Shown one piece after another: positions 1 through 6,253 of a stretch of 6,606 nt of DNA (position 1 is the stretch's first letter; each line of letters begins with the position of its first letter). Below the pieces are notes generated by a model. It did no database searches and was not told the origin of the DNA. It saw only the letters and a list, made by a program, of their open reading frames with translations. Position numbers and translations under genes: made by a program. The stretch is taken from the NCBI GenBank assembly GCA_017445525.1, contig JAFSTZ010000037.1, forward strand, positions 1 to 6,606, written 5' to 3'. Source of the DNA: Eubacterium sp. GTDB taxonomy: Bacteria; Bacillota; Clostridia; Lachnospirales; Lachnospiraceae.

Positions 1-259
1 CTTCTTCACCGTCAGTGATATCGATTTCTTTACCTGAGATCTCCTCTGCCTTTTCCTCGATGTAGCCTTCAAGCAAAGTGTCTCTATCAGCAAGTTCTAT
101 ATCATCACAGATCATCTTCTCCATATTACTGATCTGGAACTTTTCAGACAAATATACCTGCAGCTCCGCAGCTTTTGCCTCCGGCACATAAGAAACCGGC
201 ACCATCATAGACAGCGCCAGTATGAATGCCAAACCTTTTCTCTTCAACTTCCCTTGCAT
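1..259 (-). CDS. Secreted protein of unknown function, N-terminal part (cut by left edge)
   Basis: An open frame runs from an ATG at 257-259 to the window edge, giving 86 complete residues. The N-terminus is a textbook Sec signal peptide: a basic start (QGKLKRK, residues 2-8), a hydrophobic core (GLAFILALSMMVPV, 9-22) and a likely signal peptidase I site after AKA at residue 30. The mature part that can be seen is strongly acidic and hydrophilic (for example EEKAEEISGKEIDITDGEE), with one cysteine at residue 51 and no lipobox, so export to the surface or medium is more likely than lipoprotein anchoring. GGAGG at 267-271 sits 7 bases before the ATG, which supports the start. It follows the ATPase gene after 97 bases on the same strand. 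I recognise no family; the acidic stretch could be a propeptide or linker of a larger surface protein or enzyme, but that is a guess. Confidence 0.8.
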   Translation of the reverse strand, partial: MQGKLKRKGLAFILALSMMVPVSYVPEAKAAELQVYLSEKFQISNMEKMICDDIELADRDTLLEGYIEEKAEEISGKEIDITDGEE

Positions 260-283
260 GGTTTTTCCTCCCTTTTTGTCAAT

Positions 284-315
284 AGAATATCACACAGTGT
301 TGTAGTCACAGACAA
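284..315 (-). promoter_or_regulatory. Weak candidate promoter for the secreted-protein gene
   Basis: On the minus strand TATTCT (284-289), directly preceded by TGA as in an extended -10 (TGnTATnnT), lies 20 bases after TTGTCT (310-315). The spacer is longer than the usual 16-18 bases and the -10 matches only four of six consensus positions, so this is tentative. A start about 7 bases downstream would give a leader of roughly 20 bases carrying the GGAGG site. No terminator with a T-run is visible between the ATPase stop and this point, so read-through from the ATPase gene is an equally good explanation for expression. Confidence 0.25.
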
Positions 316-354
316 CGCTTTCCATTTTTGATAATCCATGTACGTGACCGATCG

Positions 355-1671
355 TCATATCAATCCTGCCGCATATACCGGCACTACATGTATATCGTCA
401 TATTCTGTATAATTCTCAAGAGAAACTCTGATTCCATATGGTGATTTAGGATGAGTTTTCAAAAAGCTTCTCATGCTCTGCATGCTGCCCTTTCCGGATG
501 ATTTTACCTCTATTGGTATAACAGTGTTTTCTTTCTCTGTGATATAGTCCACCTCAGCGTTTGCTCCCTGTCTGTACCAATAGTATAGATCAGTATCCCT
601 AAACGGTTCGCAGGCTTTGATCATCTCCAAGCCGGTTTGCATTTCAACAACATCGCCCTTATTTATAACATCAAAAACATCGGAGGCTAACAATTCTCCC
701 ACATCAAGTTTCCGTTCCGTAAGATACACTCCACTGTCAAAAATTATAAGTTTTTTGTTGCTCTCTTTTTCCGAAGCGCCGAGAGGAAGCGTTTCACATG
801 AGCTTGCTTTAACCGGATATACCAAACCGGATCTGCGAAGTATCCTTATACATTCATCAAAAGTATATGCACTTACACCGCTTATAGCTGATGAAGCCTT
901 GGTTTGCGAACATATATTTCTTATGGAAAACTCAAATACTCTTCGTATAGTATTGGCTGGGATGGTGCCGGAATATTTTTCAAAATCATCCAAAAAACTG
1001 GTTACAATATCCCTGTGAACCCTCTGACATTCAAGCAAACTATGGGTATCAACATATGTAGCAACCGCCTCCGGCATTCCTCCTACTACCAAAAACTCTT
1101 TATAAAACTCAAGAAGCTTTTCATGAGCTTTCTCATCCAGTGGTCTCTTTTCTTCATCCGTCAAATGATCATAAAGAATATCCTGTCCCACACCTATCAA
1201 AAATTCCGGAAAAGAGAACGGATACATATAGATGCTTCGAACTCTGCCCACCGGAAAATCAATAGCTTTATTTCCTTTTTTACCACCCAGCACTACCTCG
1301 AGCAGTGATCCCGCTGCTATAACATGTATATCGGGTCTGTCCTCATAAAAATATCTGAGCGCTGCGATAGCACGAGGCTCTTCCTGTATTTCATCAATAA
1401 AAATCAATGTTTTTCCGGAAATGACTCTGTTTCCGCTCACAATCTCTATCTCGGATATGATTTGATTTATATCCATCTCACCATCAAATATATCCCTGTA
1501 TCTCGGAGATTTGTCCAGGTTTATCTCTATATATGATTCAAAAGACTCAGCCAGTTTTCTGACAGCCGATGTCTTCCCACACTGTCTCACTCCACGTATA
1601 ACAAGTGGCTTTTTGGATGAATCATCGGCCCACTTAAGGAGATAATCATCTATTTTCCTCTTTATGTACAT
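355..1671 (-). CDS. AAA_14 / DUF4143 family ATPase
   Basis: This 438-residue protein has the full layout of the AAA_14 plus DUF4143 family. The N-terminal P-loop domain carries Walker A GVRQCGKT (27-34), Walker B LIFIDEIQ (89-96) with the DE pair at 93-94, and the sensor-like AAGSLLE (119-125). A middle region with PFSFPEF (151-157) and GGMPEAV (197-203) is typical of the family. The C-terminal DUF4143 part ends in a PD-(D/E)XK-like signature: E373-V-D375 in GANAEVDYI, then E388-V-K390 in PIEVKSS. The family's cellular role is not established; the fold suggests a nucleotide-driven machine with a possible nucleic-acid-acting tail, and nuclease activity is inference. GGAGG at 1678-1682 lies 6 bases before the ATG. 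The gene has its own consensus promoter upstream and is markedly AT-rich: rows starting at 361, 721 and 1441 hand-count to about 36% GC, against about 51% for rows in fabF and fabG. This fits separate acquisition. The length is normal and no frameshift is seen. Confidence 0.9.
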   Translation of the reverse strand: MYIKRKIDDYLLKWADDSSKKPLVIRGVRQCGKTSAVRKLAESFESYIEINLDKSPRYRDIFDGEMDINQIISEIEIVSGNRVISGKTLIFIDEIQEEPRAIAALRYFYEDRPDIHVIAAGSLLEVVLGGKKGNKAIDFPVGRVRSIYMYPFSFPEFLIGVGQDILYDHLTDEEKRPLDEKAHEKLLEFYKEFLVVGGMPEAVATYVDTHSLLECQRVHRDIVTSFLDDFEKYSGTIPANTIRRVFEFSIRNICSQTKASSAISGVSAYTFDECIRILRRSGLVYPVKASSCETLPLGASEKESNKKLIIFDSGVYLTERKLDVGELLASDVFDVINKGDVVEMQTGLEMIKACEPFRDTDLYYWYRQGANAEVDYITEKENTVIPIEVKSSGKGSMQSMRSFLKTHPKSPYGIRVSLENYTEYDDIHVVPVYAAGLI

Positions 1672-1681
1672 GTTTATCCTC

Positions 1682-1691
1682 CGTAGCTACG
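1682..1691. repeat. 10-base perfect palindrome beside the ATPase ribosome site
   Basis: CGTAGCTACG is perfectly self-complementary and its edge overlaps the GGAGG (1678-1682) by one base. It lies in the 5' leader expected from the promoter at 1756-1784. It could serve as a small operator or a dimerising RNA element, or be chance; a 10-base palindrome alone is weak evidence. Confidence 0.3.
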
Positions 1692-1717
1692 ATGTATAAG
1701 CTATCCTCTTTTTCTAC

Positions 1718-1753
1718 AAAACAAAAAAGGACGCAAACCCGCTGTTTACGCCC
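1718..1753 (-). terminator. Intrinsic terminator after fabZ
   Basis: Read on the minus strand, GGGCGTAAAC (1744-1753) pairs with GTTTGCGTCC (1729-1738). This makes a 10-pair stem that includes two G-T pairs, around a 5-base loop AGCGG, and it is followed at once by TTTTTTGTTTT (1718-1728). On the plus strand the hairpin is followed by TGATTATAAT rather than a T-run, so the terminator works leftward, ending read-through from fabZ at 1893. Unusually, its 5' arm overlaps the predicted start point of the downstream promoter. Confidence 0.8.
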
Positions 1754-1755
1754 TG

Positions 1756-1784
1756 ATTATAATACTCCATTTTAAAAATGTCAA
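1756..1784 (-). promoter_or_regulatory. Consensus sigma-A promoter for the ATPase gene
   Basis: On the minus strand TTGACA (1779-1784) and TATAAT (1756-1761) are both perfect consensus hexamers, separated by exactly 17 bases. The expected start, 7 bases after the -10, is the G at about 1749. The leader to the ATPase ATG at 1671 would be about 78 bases. The -35 overlaps a degenerate copy (1777-1789) of the palindrome repeated upstream, so a protein bound there would compete with RNA polymerase. With two perfect hexamers and ideal spacing it should be intrinsically strong, which makes control by the repeat array plausible. Confidence 0.85.
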
Positions 1785-1889
1785 GCAAAAAACATGCCTT
1801 CATTTCAAATTTGCCAAGCAAAAACTATACTTTCATTTTGAATTTGCCAAGCAAAAACCATACTCTCATTTCGAATTTGCCAAGCAAAA
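1777..1889. repeat. 33-base tandem repeat array with operator-like palindromes
   Basis: Three complete 33-base units (1780-1812, 1813-1845, 1846-1878) and an 11-base start of a fourth (1879-1889) follow one another without gaps. Each junction carries the palindrome TTTGCTTGGCAAA (minus strand; arms TTTGC and GCAAA), at 1810-1822, 1843-1855 and 1876-1888. A degenerate version, TTTGCTTGACATT, lies at 1777-1789 over the promoter -35. The spacing is exactly 33 bases throughout, about three turns of DNA. The unit body (AAATTCAAAATGAAAGTAT on the minus strand in the middle copy) also resembles the promoter spacer, so repeats and promoter share ancestry. The units at 1813-1845 and 1846-1878 are the most alike; 1780-1812 is more diverged. 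The array ends only 3 bases before the fabZ stop codon. Operator array is my preferred reading; decayed promoter duplications are the alternative. Confidence 0.85.
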
Positions 1890-1892
1890 GAA

Positions 1893-2324
1893 TCACGCAT
1901 CTGCGATCATAAACTTGATCTCCGCCTCCGCTGCCTTCTCACCGTCGACAGTTGCGAGAGCCTTGCCGATGCCCATGGGTCCCTTGCATTTGATGATCTC
2001 AACCTCAAGTTTCAGTCTGTCCCCGGGACGCACCTGCCTGCGAAACTTCGCCTTATCAATGCCTCCGAAAAACGCAAGTTTGCCCTTGTTCTCCTCGAGC
2101 GACAGTACCGATACGGCACCGACCTGAGCCAAAGCCTCCACGATCAGCACACCCGGCATCACGGGATACTCCGGAAAGTGGCCTCTGAAAAAGCCCTCCT
2201 CACCGGTCACATTTTTATATCCGACCGCCTTCACGCCCGGCTCCATCTCCTCGATCTCGTCAACCAGTAGAAACGGTTCACGGTGAGGGATGATCGCTTT
2301 TATCTCGTCTTGATTTAATAACAT
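1893..2324 (-). CDS. fabZ: 3-hydroxyacyl-[acyl-carrier-protein] dehydratase FabZ
   Basis: FabZ removes water from 3-hydroxyacyl-ACP to give trans-2-enoyl-ACP in the cytosolic fatty-acid elongation cycle. The 143-residue length is normal for FabZ and shorter than FabA. The hot-dog fold signature is clear: [14 protein letters not shown] (11-24) and the catalytic block [20 protein letters not shown] (48-67), with catalytic His49 and Glu63 matching the family's His/Glu pair. [17 protein letters not shown] (86-102) is also typical. AAGGAG at 2332-2337 stands 7 bases before the ATG. The proS stop is only 18 bases upstream, so this is almost surely translated from the same transcript as proS. It is the last gene of the fab unit: the stop is followed by the 33-base repeats and then a terminator. 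In clostridial operons fabZ usually has accB and accC as neighbours; here neither is present. Confidence 0.97.
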   Translation of the reverse strand: MLLNQDEIKAIIPHREPFLLVDEIEEMEPGVKAVGYKNVTGEEGFFRGHFPEYPVMPGVLIVEALAQVGAVSVLSLEENKGKLAFFGGIDKAKFRRQVRPGDRLKLEVEIIKCKGPMGIGKALATVDGEKAAEAEIKFMIADA

Positions 2325-2342
2325 ATTTTATCTCCTTCTAAG

Positions 2343-4070
2343 TTATTTACCAGACAACTTATTTATCAACTCATTCGTATAAGCGATGATTTCGCCGGTA
2401 GCAACTTTCTCCTGGACTGACTTATCTCGTGTAACAACCTCGACAACTCCCTCGCCCATATTTCTCGGACTGACCACAAGACGGATCGGCACACCGAGGA
2501 GGTCCGCATCGGAGAACATGACTCCCGGTCTGGCATTTCTGTCATCGTAGATCACCTCTACGCCCTGCTTCTGCAGATCTGCATAGAGCTTGTCGGCAAA
2601 GTCGTGAGTAGCCTGATCATCAGCACGCAGGCAGCACAGATGAACCTGCCACGGTGCGATGGATATAGGCCAGATCGGACCGTACTCATCGTGATGTGCC
2701 TCACATACCGAAGCCGCCAGACGACCCACACCGATACCATAGCAGCCCATGATAGGCGTCTGCTCCTTGCCATCGGCATCCAGATAAGTCATATGCATGG
2801 ACTTGGTATACTTGGTTCCGAGCTGGAAGATATTTCCAACCTCGATACCGCGCTTTATAGTGATAGTCGGCTTGCCGCACTTCGGACAGATACCACCCTC
2901 AGTGATCTTGGCTACATCCACATACTCAGCATCAGGGATATCTCTCTCCATACAAAGACCAGTGTAGTGGTACTCATCCTTGTTTGCTCCGCATGACAGA
3001 TTGTTGGTGCCCTTCAGCGATTCATCATAGATCACGGTAGGCTTGCCGGCAACCTTGAGTCCGACAGGTCCCGTATATCCGGCATGAAGTCCGCACTCCG
3101 GAGTGATCACACCCGGATGCACAGCCTCTCCGAGATAGTTGGTGAGCTTTGTCTCATTTACGTCGAGGTCACCCCTTATAAAGATAACCACAAACTCGTC
3201 GTCAACATTTTTCTGATAAATAACTGCTTTGCAGGACTGCTCGAGCGGAGTCTTCAGAAAACCACATATCTCTTCTATCGTCTGGATATTCGGTGTATAA
3301 ACCTCTTTAAGTTCCTCATCGGAACCATTTTTCTGATTGTTAATAATAGACTTTGCAGCCTCCATGTTTGCACGGTAATCACAGGCCTCATCCTCACAGA
3401 TAGCGAGAGAATCCTCCCCTACCGGTGTGAGAAGCATATACTCGTGAGCTACGGAACCACCCATCATGCCGCTGTCCGAAGCAACAGTGATGACCTCGGG
3501 CACTCCTGCTCTCGCAAATATCCTGTTGTATGCATCATAAACTACCTGGTAGTATGCCTCCAGATCCTCCTGAGATGTATGGAAAGAATACGCATCTTTC
3601 ATGGTAAACTCGCGCACACGGATAAGTCCGGCTCTCGGTCTGGCCTCATCCCTGAACTTCGTCTGGATCTGATATATCATAAAAGGATAGTTCTGGTAGC
3701 TGTTTGCGTAATCTCTCACAAGATGGACCGCTGCCTCCTCGTGAGTCATACCGAGAAGCATCTTTGCACCATTTCTATCGGTAAAACGCAGCATCTCCTG
3801 ACCGATACTCTCGTACCTGCCTGACTCCTCCCATATGGTCGAAGACATGACAACCGGGAAGAGCACCTCCTGTCCGTCGATAGCATCCATCTCCTCGCGG
3901 ATGATGTTTTCTATCTTCTGGCAGATCCTCTTCAGAGGTGGATACTGTGAGTAGATACCCTTTGCGATATCCTTCATATAACCGCCGCGCATCATGAGAG
4001 CGTGAGAGTCGATGACGCAGTCGGTAGGTTTATCTTTGAAACGCTCTCCGATAAGCTTAGATAGTTTCAT
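2343..4070 (-). CDS. proS: Prolyl-tRNA synthetase, bacterial editing type
   Basis: ProRS attaches proline to tRNA-Pro. This 575-residue protein is the bacterial class II form. The catalytic core shows motif 1 around VLFPVVMSSTIWEESGR (69-85), the proline-pocket GMTHEE (107-112), motif 2 FRDEARPRAGLIRVREF (139-155) and motif 3 GCYGIGVGR (442-450), with RGIEVGNIFQLGTKY (407-421) before it. The insertion (INS) editing domain, about 225-385, is intact: the lysine expected for mischarged-Ala editing is K281 (QSCKAVIY), followed by HAGYTGPVG (329-337) and CGANKDEYH (360-368). The anticodon-binding domain covers roughly 470-575 (IAPWQVHL onward). The length is normal. AGGAG precedes the ATG by 9 bases. 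It lies 64 bases after fabF and 18 before fabZ on the same strand, an unusual place for a tRNA synthetase. Nothing in the sequence suggests a second function; co-expression of translation and lipid synthesis is inference. Confidence 0.97.
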   Translation of the reverse strand: MKLSKLIGERFKDKPTDCVIDSHALMMRGGYMKDIAKGIYSQYPPLKRICQKIENIIREEMDAIDGQEVLFPVVMSSTIWEESGRYESIGQEMLRFTDRNGAKMLLGMTHEEAAVHLVRDYANSYQNYPFMIYQIQTKFRDEARPRAGLIRVREFTMKDAYSFHTSQEDLEAYYQVVYDAYNRIFARAGVPEVITVASDSGMMGGSVAHEYMLLTPVGEDSLAICEDEACDYRANMEAAKSIINNQKNGSDEELKEVYTPNIQTIEEICGFLKTPLEQSCKAVIYQKNVDDEFVVIFIRGDLDVNETKLTNYLGEAVHPGVITPECGLHAGYTGPVGLKVAGKPTVIYDESLKGTNNLSCGANKDEYHYTGLCMERDIPDAEYVDVAKITEGGICPKCGKPTITIKRGIEVGNIFQLGTKYTKSMHMTYLDADGKEQTPIMGCYGIGVGRLAASVCEAHHDEYGPIWPISIAPWQVHLCCLRADDQATHDFADKLYADLQKQGVEVIYDDRNARPGVMFSDADLLGVPIRLVVSPRNMGEGVVEVVTRDKSVQEKVATGEIIAYTNELINKLSGK

Positions 4071-4107
4071 TTTCTTTATCTCCTGAATATTTATTATTAC
4101 TATCCAC

Positions 4108-4125
4108 AGCTGTCACTGCACAGCT
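4108..4125 (-). other. Small hairpin in the fabF-proS gap
   Basis: AGCTGT (4108-4113) and ACAGCT (4120-4125) form a perfect 6-pair stem with a 6-base loop, about 10 bases after the fabF stop. There is no T-run behind it on the minus strand (the sequence continues GGATAGTAATAATAAATA), so it is not a convincing terminator. It could protect the 3' end of a processed fabF message, or be chance. No consensus promoter was seen between it and proS. Confidence 0.35.
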
Positions 4126-4134
4126 CAGTTACTT

Positions 4135-5370
4135 TTATTTATATTTCTTAAAAATAACCGAAGCGTTGTGACCGCCAAATCCAAGTGAATTGCTGAGAAC
4201 AACATTCACATCATAGTCGATCCCCTGGTCCTTGACAACATCTAAGTCGCACTCGGGATCCTGGTTTACAAGCCCTGCATTCACATGGATAAATCCGTCG
4301 TTTATGGACTTGATACATGCAACCGCCTCAACTCCTCCGGCAGCTCCGAGCATATGTCCTACAAGCGACTTGGTCGAGTTGACCTTTACCTTCTTTGCAT
4401 GATCACCGAAAGCCTTTTTGATAGCCTTGGTCTCGGTCGCATCATTCATATGAGTACTGGTACCGTGAGCATTTATATAATCAACATCCTCAGGTTTCAG
4501 TCCTGCATCCTCAAGCGCATATGTCATAGCCTTCGCTGCGCCGTCGCCATCCTCTGACGGTGCGGTCAGATGGAACGCATCAGAGGTTGCACCGTAACCT
4601 ACCATCTCGGCATAGATATGAGCTCCTCTGCTCTTGGCATGCTCGAGCTCCTCGAGAACAAGTATGCCAGCTCCCTCTGCCATAACAAATCCACCTCTGT
4701 CAACATCAAAAGGTATGGATGCACGCTTCGGATCATCTGTTGTAGCAAGAGCATTCAGCCCTACAAAAGCAGCGATACCGAGATCACAGATAGTGTTCTC
4801 TCCACCGCCGGCGAGCATAACCTCAGCCTCGCCGTATTTTATGGATCTGAAAGCCTCGCCGATGTTGTGGTTTCCGGTAGCGCACGCTGTGGCAACGCTC
4901 ATATTTTTACCCTTAAGACCAAACTGTATAGCGATGTTTCCGGCAGCTATGTTGGAGATAAGTCCCGGGATCATCAGAGGCTCTACTCGTCCGGGTCCTT
5001 TGTCTCTCAACCTGAATGAGTTTCTCTCAATACTCTGCAGAGATCCGATACCGCTTCCTACGCAGGCTCCTACACGATACGCATCTTCTTTCTCCATGTC
5101 GATCCCGGAGTCAGCCAGTGCCTCGGCAGCAGCGGCAACCGCATACTTTGCAAAGTCCTCCATCCTCCTGGCAGCCTTTTTATCAACGCACTCAGGCATC
5201 TCAAAGTCCTTGACCTCACCGGCAAGGGTCGCCTTGTATCCGGTCGTGTCAAACTTGGTTATCGGTCCGATACCTACAACACCTTTTTTGGCATTCTCCC
5301 AAAAAGTTTTTACATCATTTCCAATAGGAGTCACAGCCCCCATCCCGGTAATTACTACTCTTCTTTCCAT
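4135..5370 (-). CDS. fabF: 3-oxoacyl-[acyl-carrier-protein] synthase II FabF
   Basis: FabF condenses malonyl-ACP with acyl-ACP, releasing CO2, the chain-extending step of type II fatty-acid synthesis. Counting from the ATG at 5368-5370 the protein has 411 residues, normal for FabF. The thiolase-fold catalytic triad is complete: Cys163 in TACATGNHNIGEA, His302 in NAHGTSTHMNDATE and His339 in GHMLGAAGG, with Lys334 just before the last. The C-terminal glycine loop NSLGFGGHNAS is intact. The frame could be extended one codon to a GTG (5371-5373), but AAAGGAG (5377-5383) is 6 bases from the ATG and only 3 from the GTG, so ATG is chosen. Its N-terminus, MERRVVITGMGAVTPIG, is typical of the family. 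fabG ends 111 bases upstream and proS starts 64 bases downstream. FabF rather than FabB is called from overall style and the absence of a FabA partner. Confidence 0.97.
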   Translation of the reverse strand: MERRVVITGMGAVTPIGNDVKTFWENAKKGVVGIGPITKFDTTGYKATLAGEVKDFEMPECVDKKAARRMEDFAKYAVAAAAEALADSGIDMEKEDAYRVGACVGSGIGSLQSIERNSFRLRDKGPGRVEPLMIPGLISNIAAGNIAIQFGLKGKNMSVATACATGNHNIGEAFRSIKYGEAEVMLAGGGENTICDLGIAAFVGLNALATTDDPKRASIPFDVDRGGFVMAEGAGILVLEELEHAKSRGAHIYAEMVGYGATSDAFHLTAPSEDGDGAAKAMTYALEDAGLKPEDVDYINAHGTSTHMNDATETKAIKKAFGDHAKKVKVNSTKSLVGHMLGAAGGVEAVACIKSINDGFIHVNAGLVNQDPECDLDVVKDQGIDYDVNVVLSNSLGFGGHNASVIFKKYK

Positions 5371-5406
5371 CACTTTCTCCTTTCGTTACTTTCTCTCCGC
5401 CTACAC

Positions 5407-5436
5407 GATCCCTGACTATCGATCGATGATCAGATC
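5407..5436. repeat. GATC-rich imperfect palindrome in the fabG-fabF gap
   Basis: The 22 bases at 5412-5433 form a near-palindrome: CTGA, two unpaired bases, ATCGATCGAT, two unpaired bases, TCAG. GATC steps flank it at 5407-5410 and 5433-5436. It lies about 35 bases before the fabF start, between the fabG stop at 5482 and fabF. It could be an operator or an RNA hairpin. It does not match the FapR or FabT operators as I know them, and no consensus promoter accompanies it. No open frame or acpP gene is found in this gap. Confidence 0.4.
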
Positions 5437-5481
5437 GCCCATCCGGAGCCGAACACTTTATTTATCTGTCTCACTACCATA

Positions 5482-6225
5482 TCAAGCGATCCCACCATCA
5501 ACGCATATTACCTGTCCCGTGATATAACCGGCCTTGTCAGACGCCAGGAAAACTGCCATCTGAGCTATATCCTCCGGCTCACCGAAACGTCCGAGAGGTA
5601 TCTGTCCCACTGCCTCTTCCTTTACGGAATCCGGCAGGGCATCCGTCATATCTGTCTTTATAAATCCGGGCGCGATCGCATTGCAGGTGATACCCCTGGA
5701 GGCAACCTCCTTTGCAACCGACTTTGTCAGTCCGATAACACCCGCCTTTGATGCCGCATAGTTGACCTGCCCGGCATTTCCGATAACACCTGCAACAGAA
5801 GCCATATTGATGATCCTGCCGGCTCTCTTCTTCATCATAGGTCTGACGACCTGCCTGCAGCAGTTATAAGTTCCCTTAAGATTGGTCCTTAAAACATCAT
5901 CAAAATCCGCTTCCTTCATACCCATCAGCAGACCGTCCCTGTTGATCCCGGCATTGTTCACGAGGATATCGATCCCACCGTATTCCTTTACTATATCTTT
6001 TATAAATGCCTCGGCTGCCGCCGCATCAGATACATCACACTTAACAGCAACTGCATCTCCGCCGCCTGCCTTGATCTCACTGACAACTTCCTCAGCCTTC
6101 TCCTGTGACCCGTTATAGTTCACAACCACGAAAGCCCCCTCATCAGCCATCCCCTTGGCGATCGCCGCACCAATCCCACGGCTGGCCCCGGTCACGACGG
6201 CTACCTTATCATCTAACATCCCCAT
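5482..6225 (-). CDS. fabG: 3-oxoacyl-[acyl-carrier-protein] reductase FabG
   Basis: FabG uses NADPH to reduce 3-oxoacyl-ACP to (R)-3-hydroxyacyl-ACP, the step between FabF and FabZ. The 247-residue length is normal for this short-chain dehydrogenase/reductase. The nucleotide-binding loop TGASRGIG is at 12-19, NNAG at 90-93, and the catalytic set is N115, S143 (MASVAG), Y156 and K160 (NYAASK). [15 protein letters not shown] (184-198) and the C-terminal [17 protein letters not shown] (229-245) are characteristic of FabG. The start at 6225 is preferred over the ATG two codons later because AGGAG lies 7 bases from it and 13 from the second. It is preceded by a 185-base gap containing a folded element, and followed 111 bases later by fabF. 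All catalytic residues are present and no anomalies were seen. Confidence 0.97.
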   Translation of the reverse strand: MGMLDDKVAVVTGASRGIGAAIAKGMADEGAFVVVNYNGSQEKAEEVVSEIKAGGGDAVAVKCDVSDAAAAEAFIKDIVKEYGGIDILVNNAGINRDGLLMGMKEADFDDVLRTNLKGTYNCCRQVVRPMMKKRAGRIINMASVAGVIGNAGQVNYAASKAGVIGLTKSVAKEVASRGITCNAIAPGFIKTDMTDALPDSVKEEAVGQIPLGRFGEPEDIAQMAVFLASDKAGYITGQVICVDGGIA

Positions 6226-6253
6226 ATAAGTTCTCCTTTCAAAAGAGTTCCCG

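Noticed and set aside
617..1536. Plus-strand open frames opposite the ATPase gene
   Set aside because: They overlap an intact ATPase with all its motifs and their translations show no domain.
1718..1753. Bidirectional terminator
   Set aside because: Only the minus strand has a T-run after the stem, and no plus-strand gene approaches from the left.
1777..1889. CRISPR-like repeat array
   Set aside because: The 33-base units abut directly with no spacers between them, diverge from each other, and no cas genes are present. It is a simple tandem repeat.
1893..2324. FabA-type dehydratase/isomerase
   Set aside because: The 143-residue length and the Glu63 active site in VEALAQ fit FabZ; FabA is longer and has Asp at that position.
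3084..3824. Plus-strand open frame of 246 codons opposite proS
   Set aside because: It lies inside proS on the other strand, with a His/Arg/Leu/Cys-rich translation typical of an antisense shadow.
5374..5481. acpP or another small gene in the fabG-fabF gap
   Set aside because: The gap is about 108 bases, too short for the roughly 230-base acpP, and the DSL phosphopantetheine motif is absent.
4634..5527. Plus-strand open frame of 297 codons opposite fabF
   Set aside because: It is fully antisense to well-supported fabF and the fabG end, has low-complexity Ser/Pro/Ala-rich translation and matches no family.
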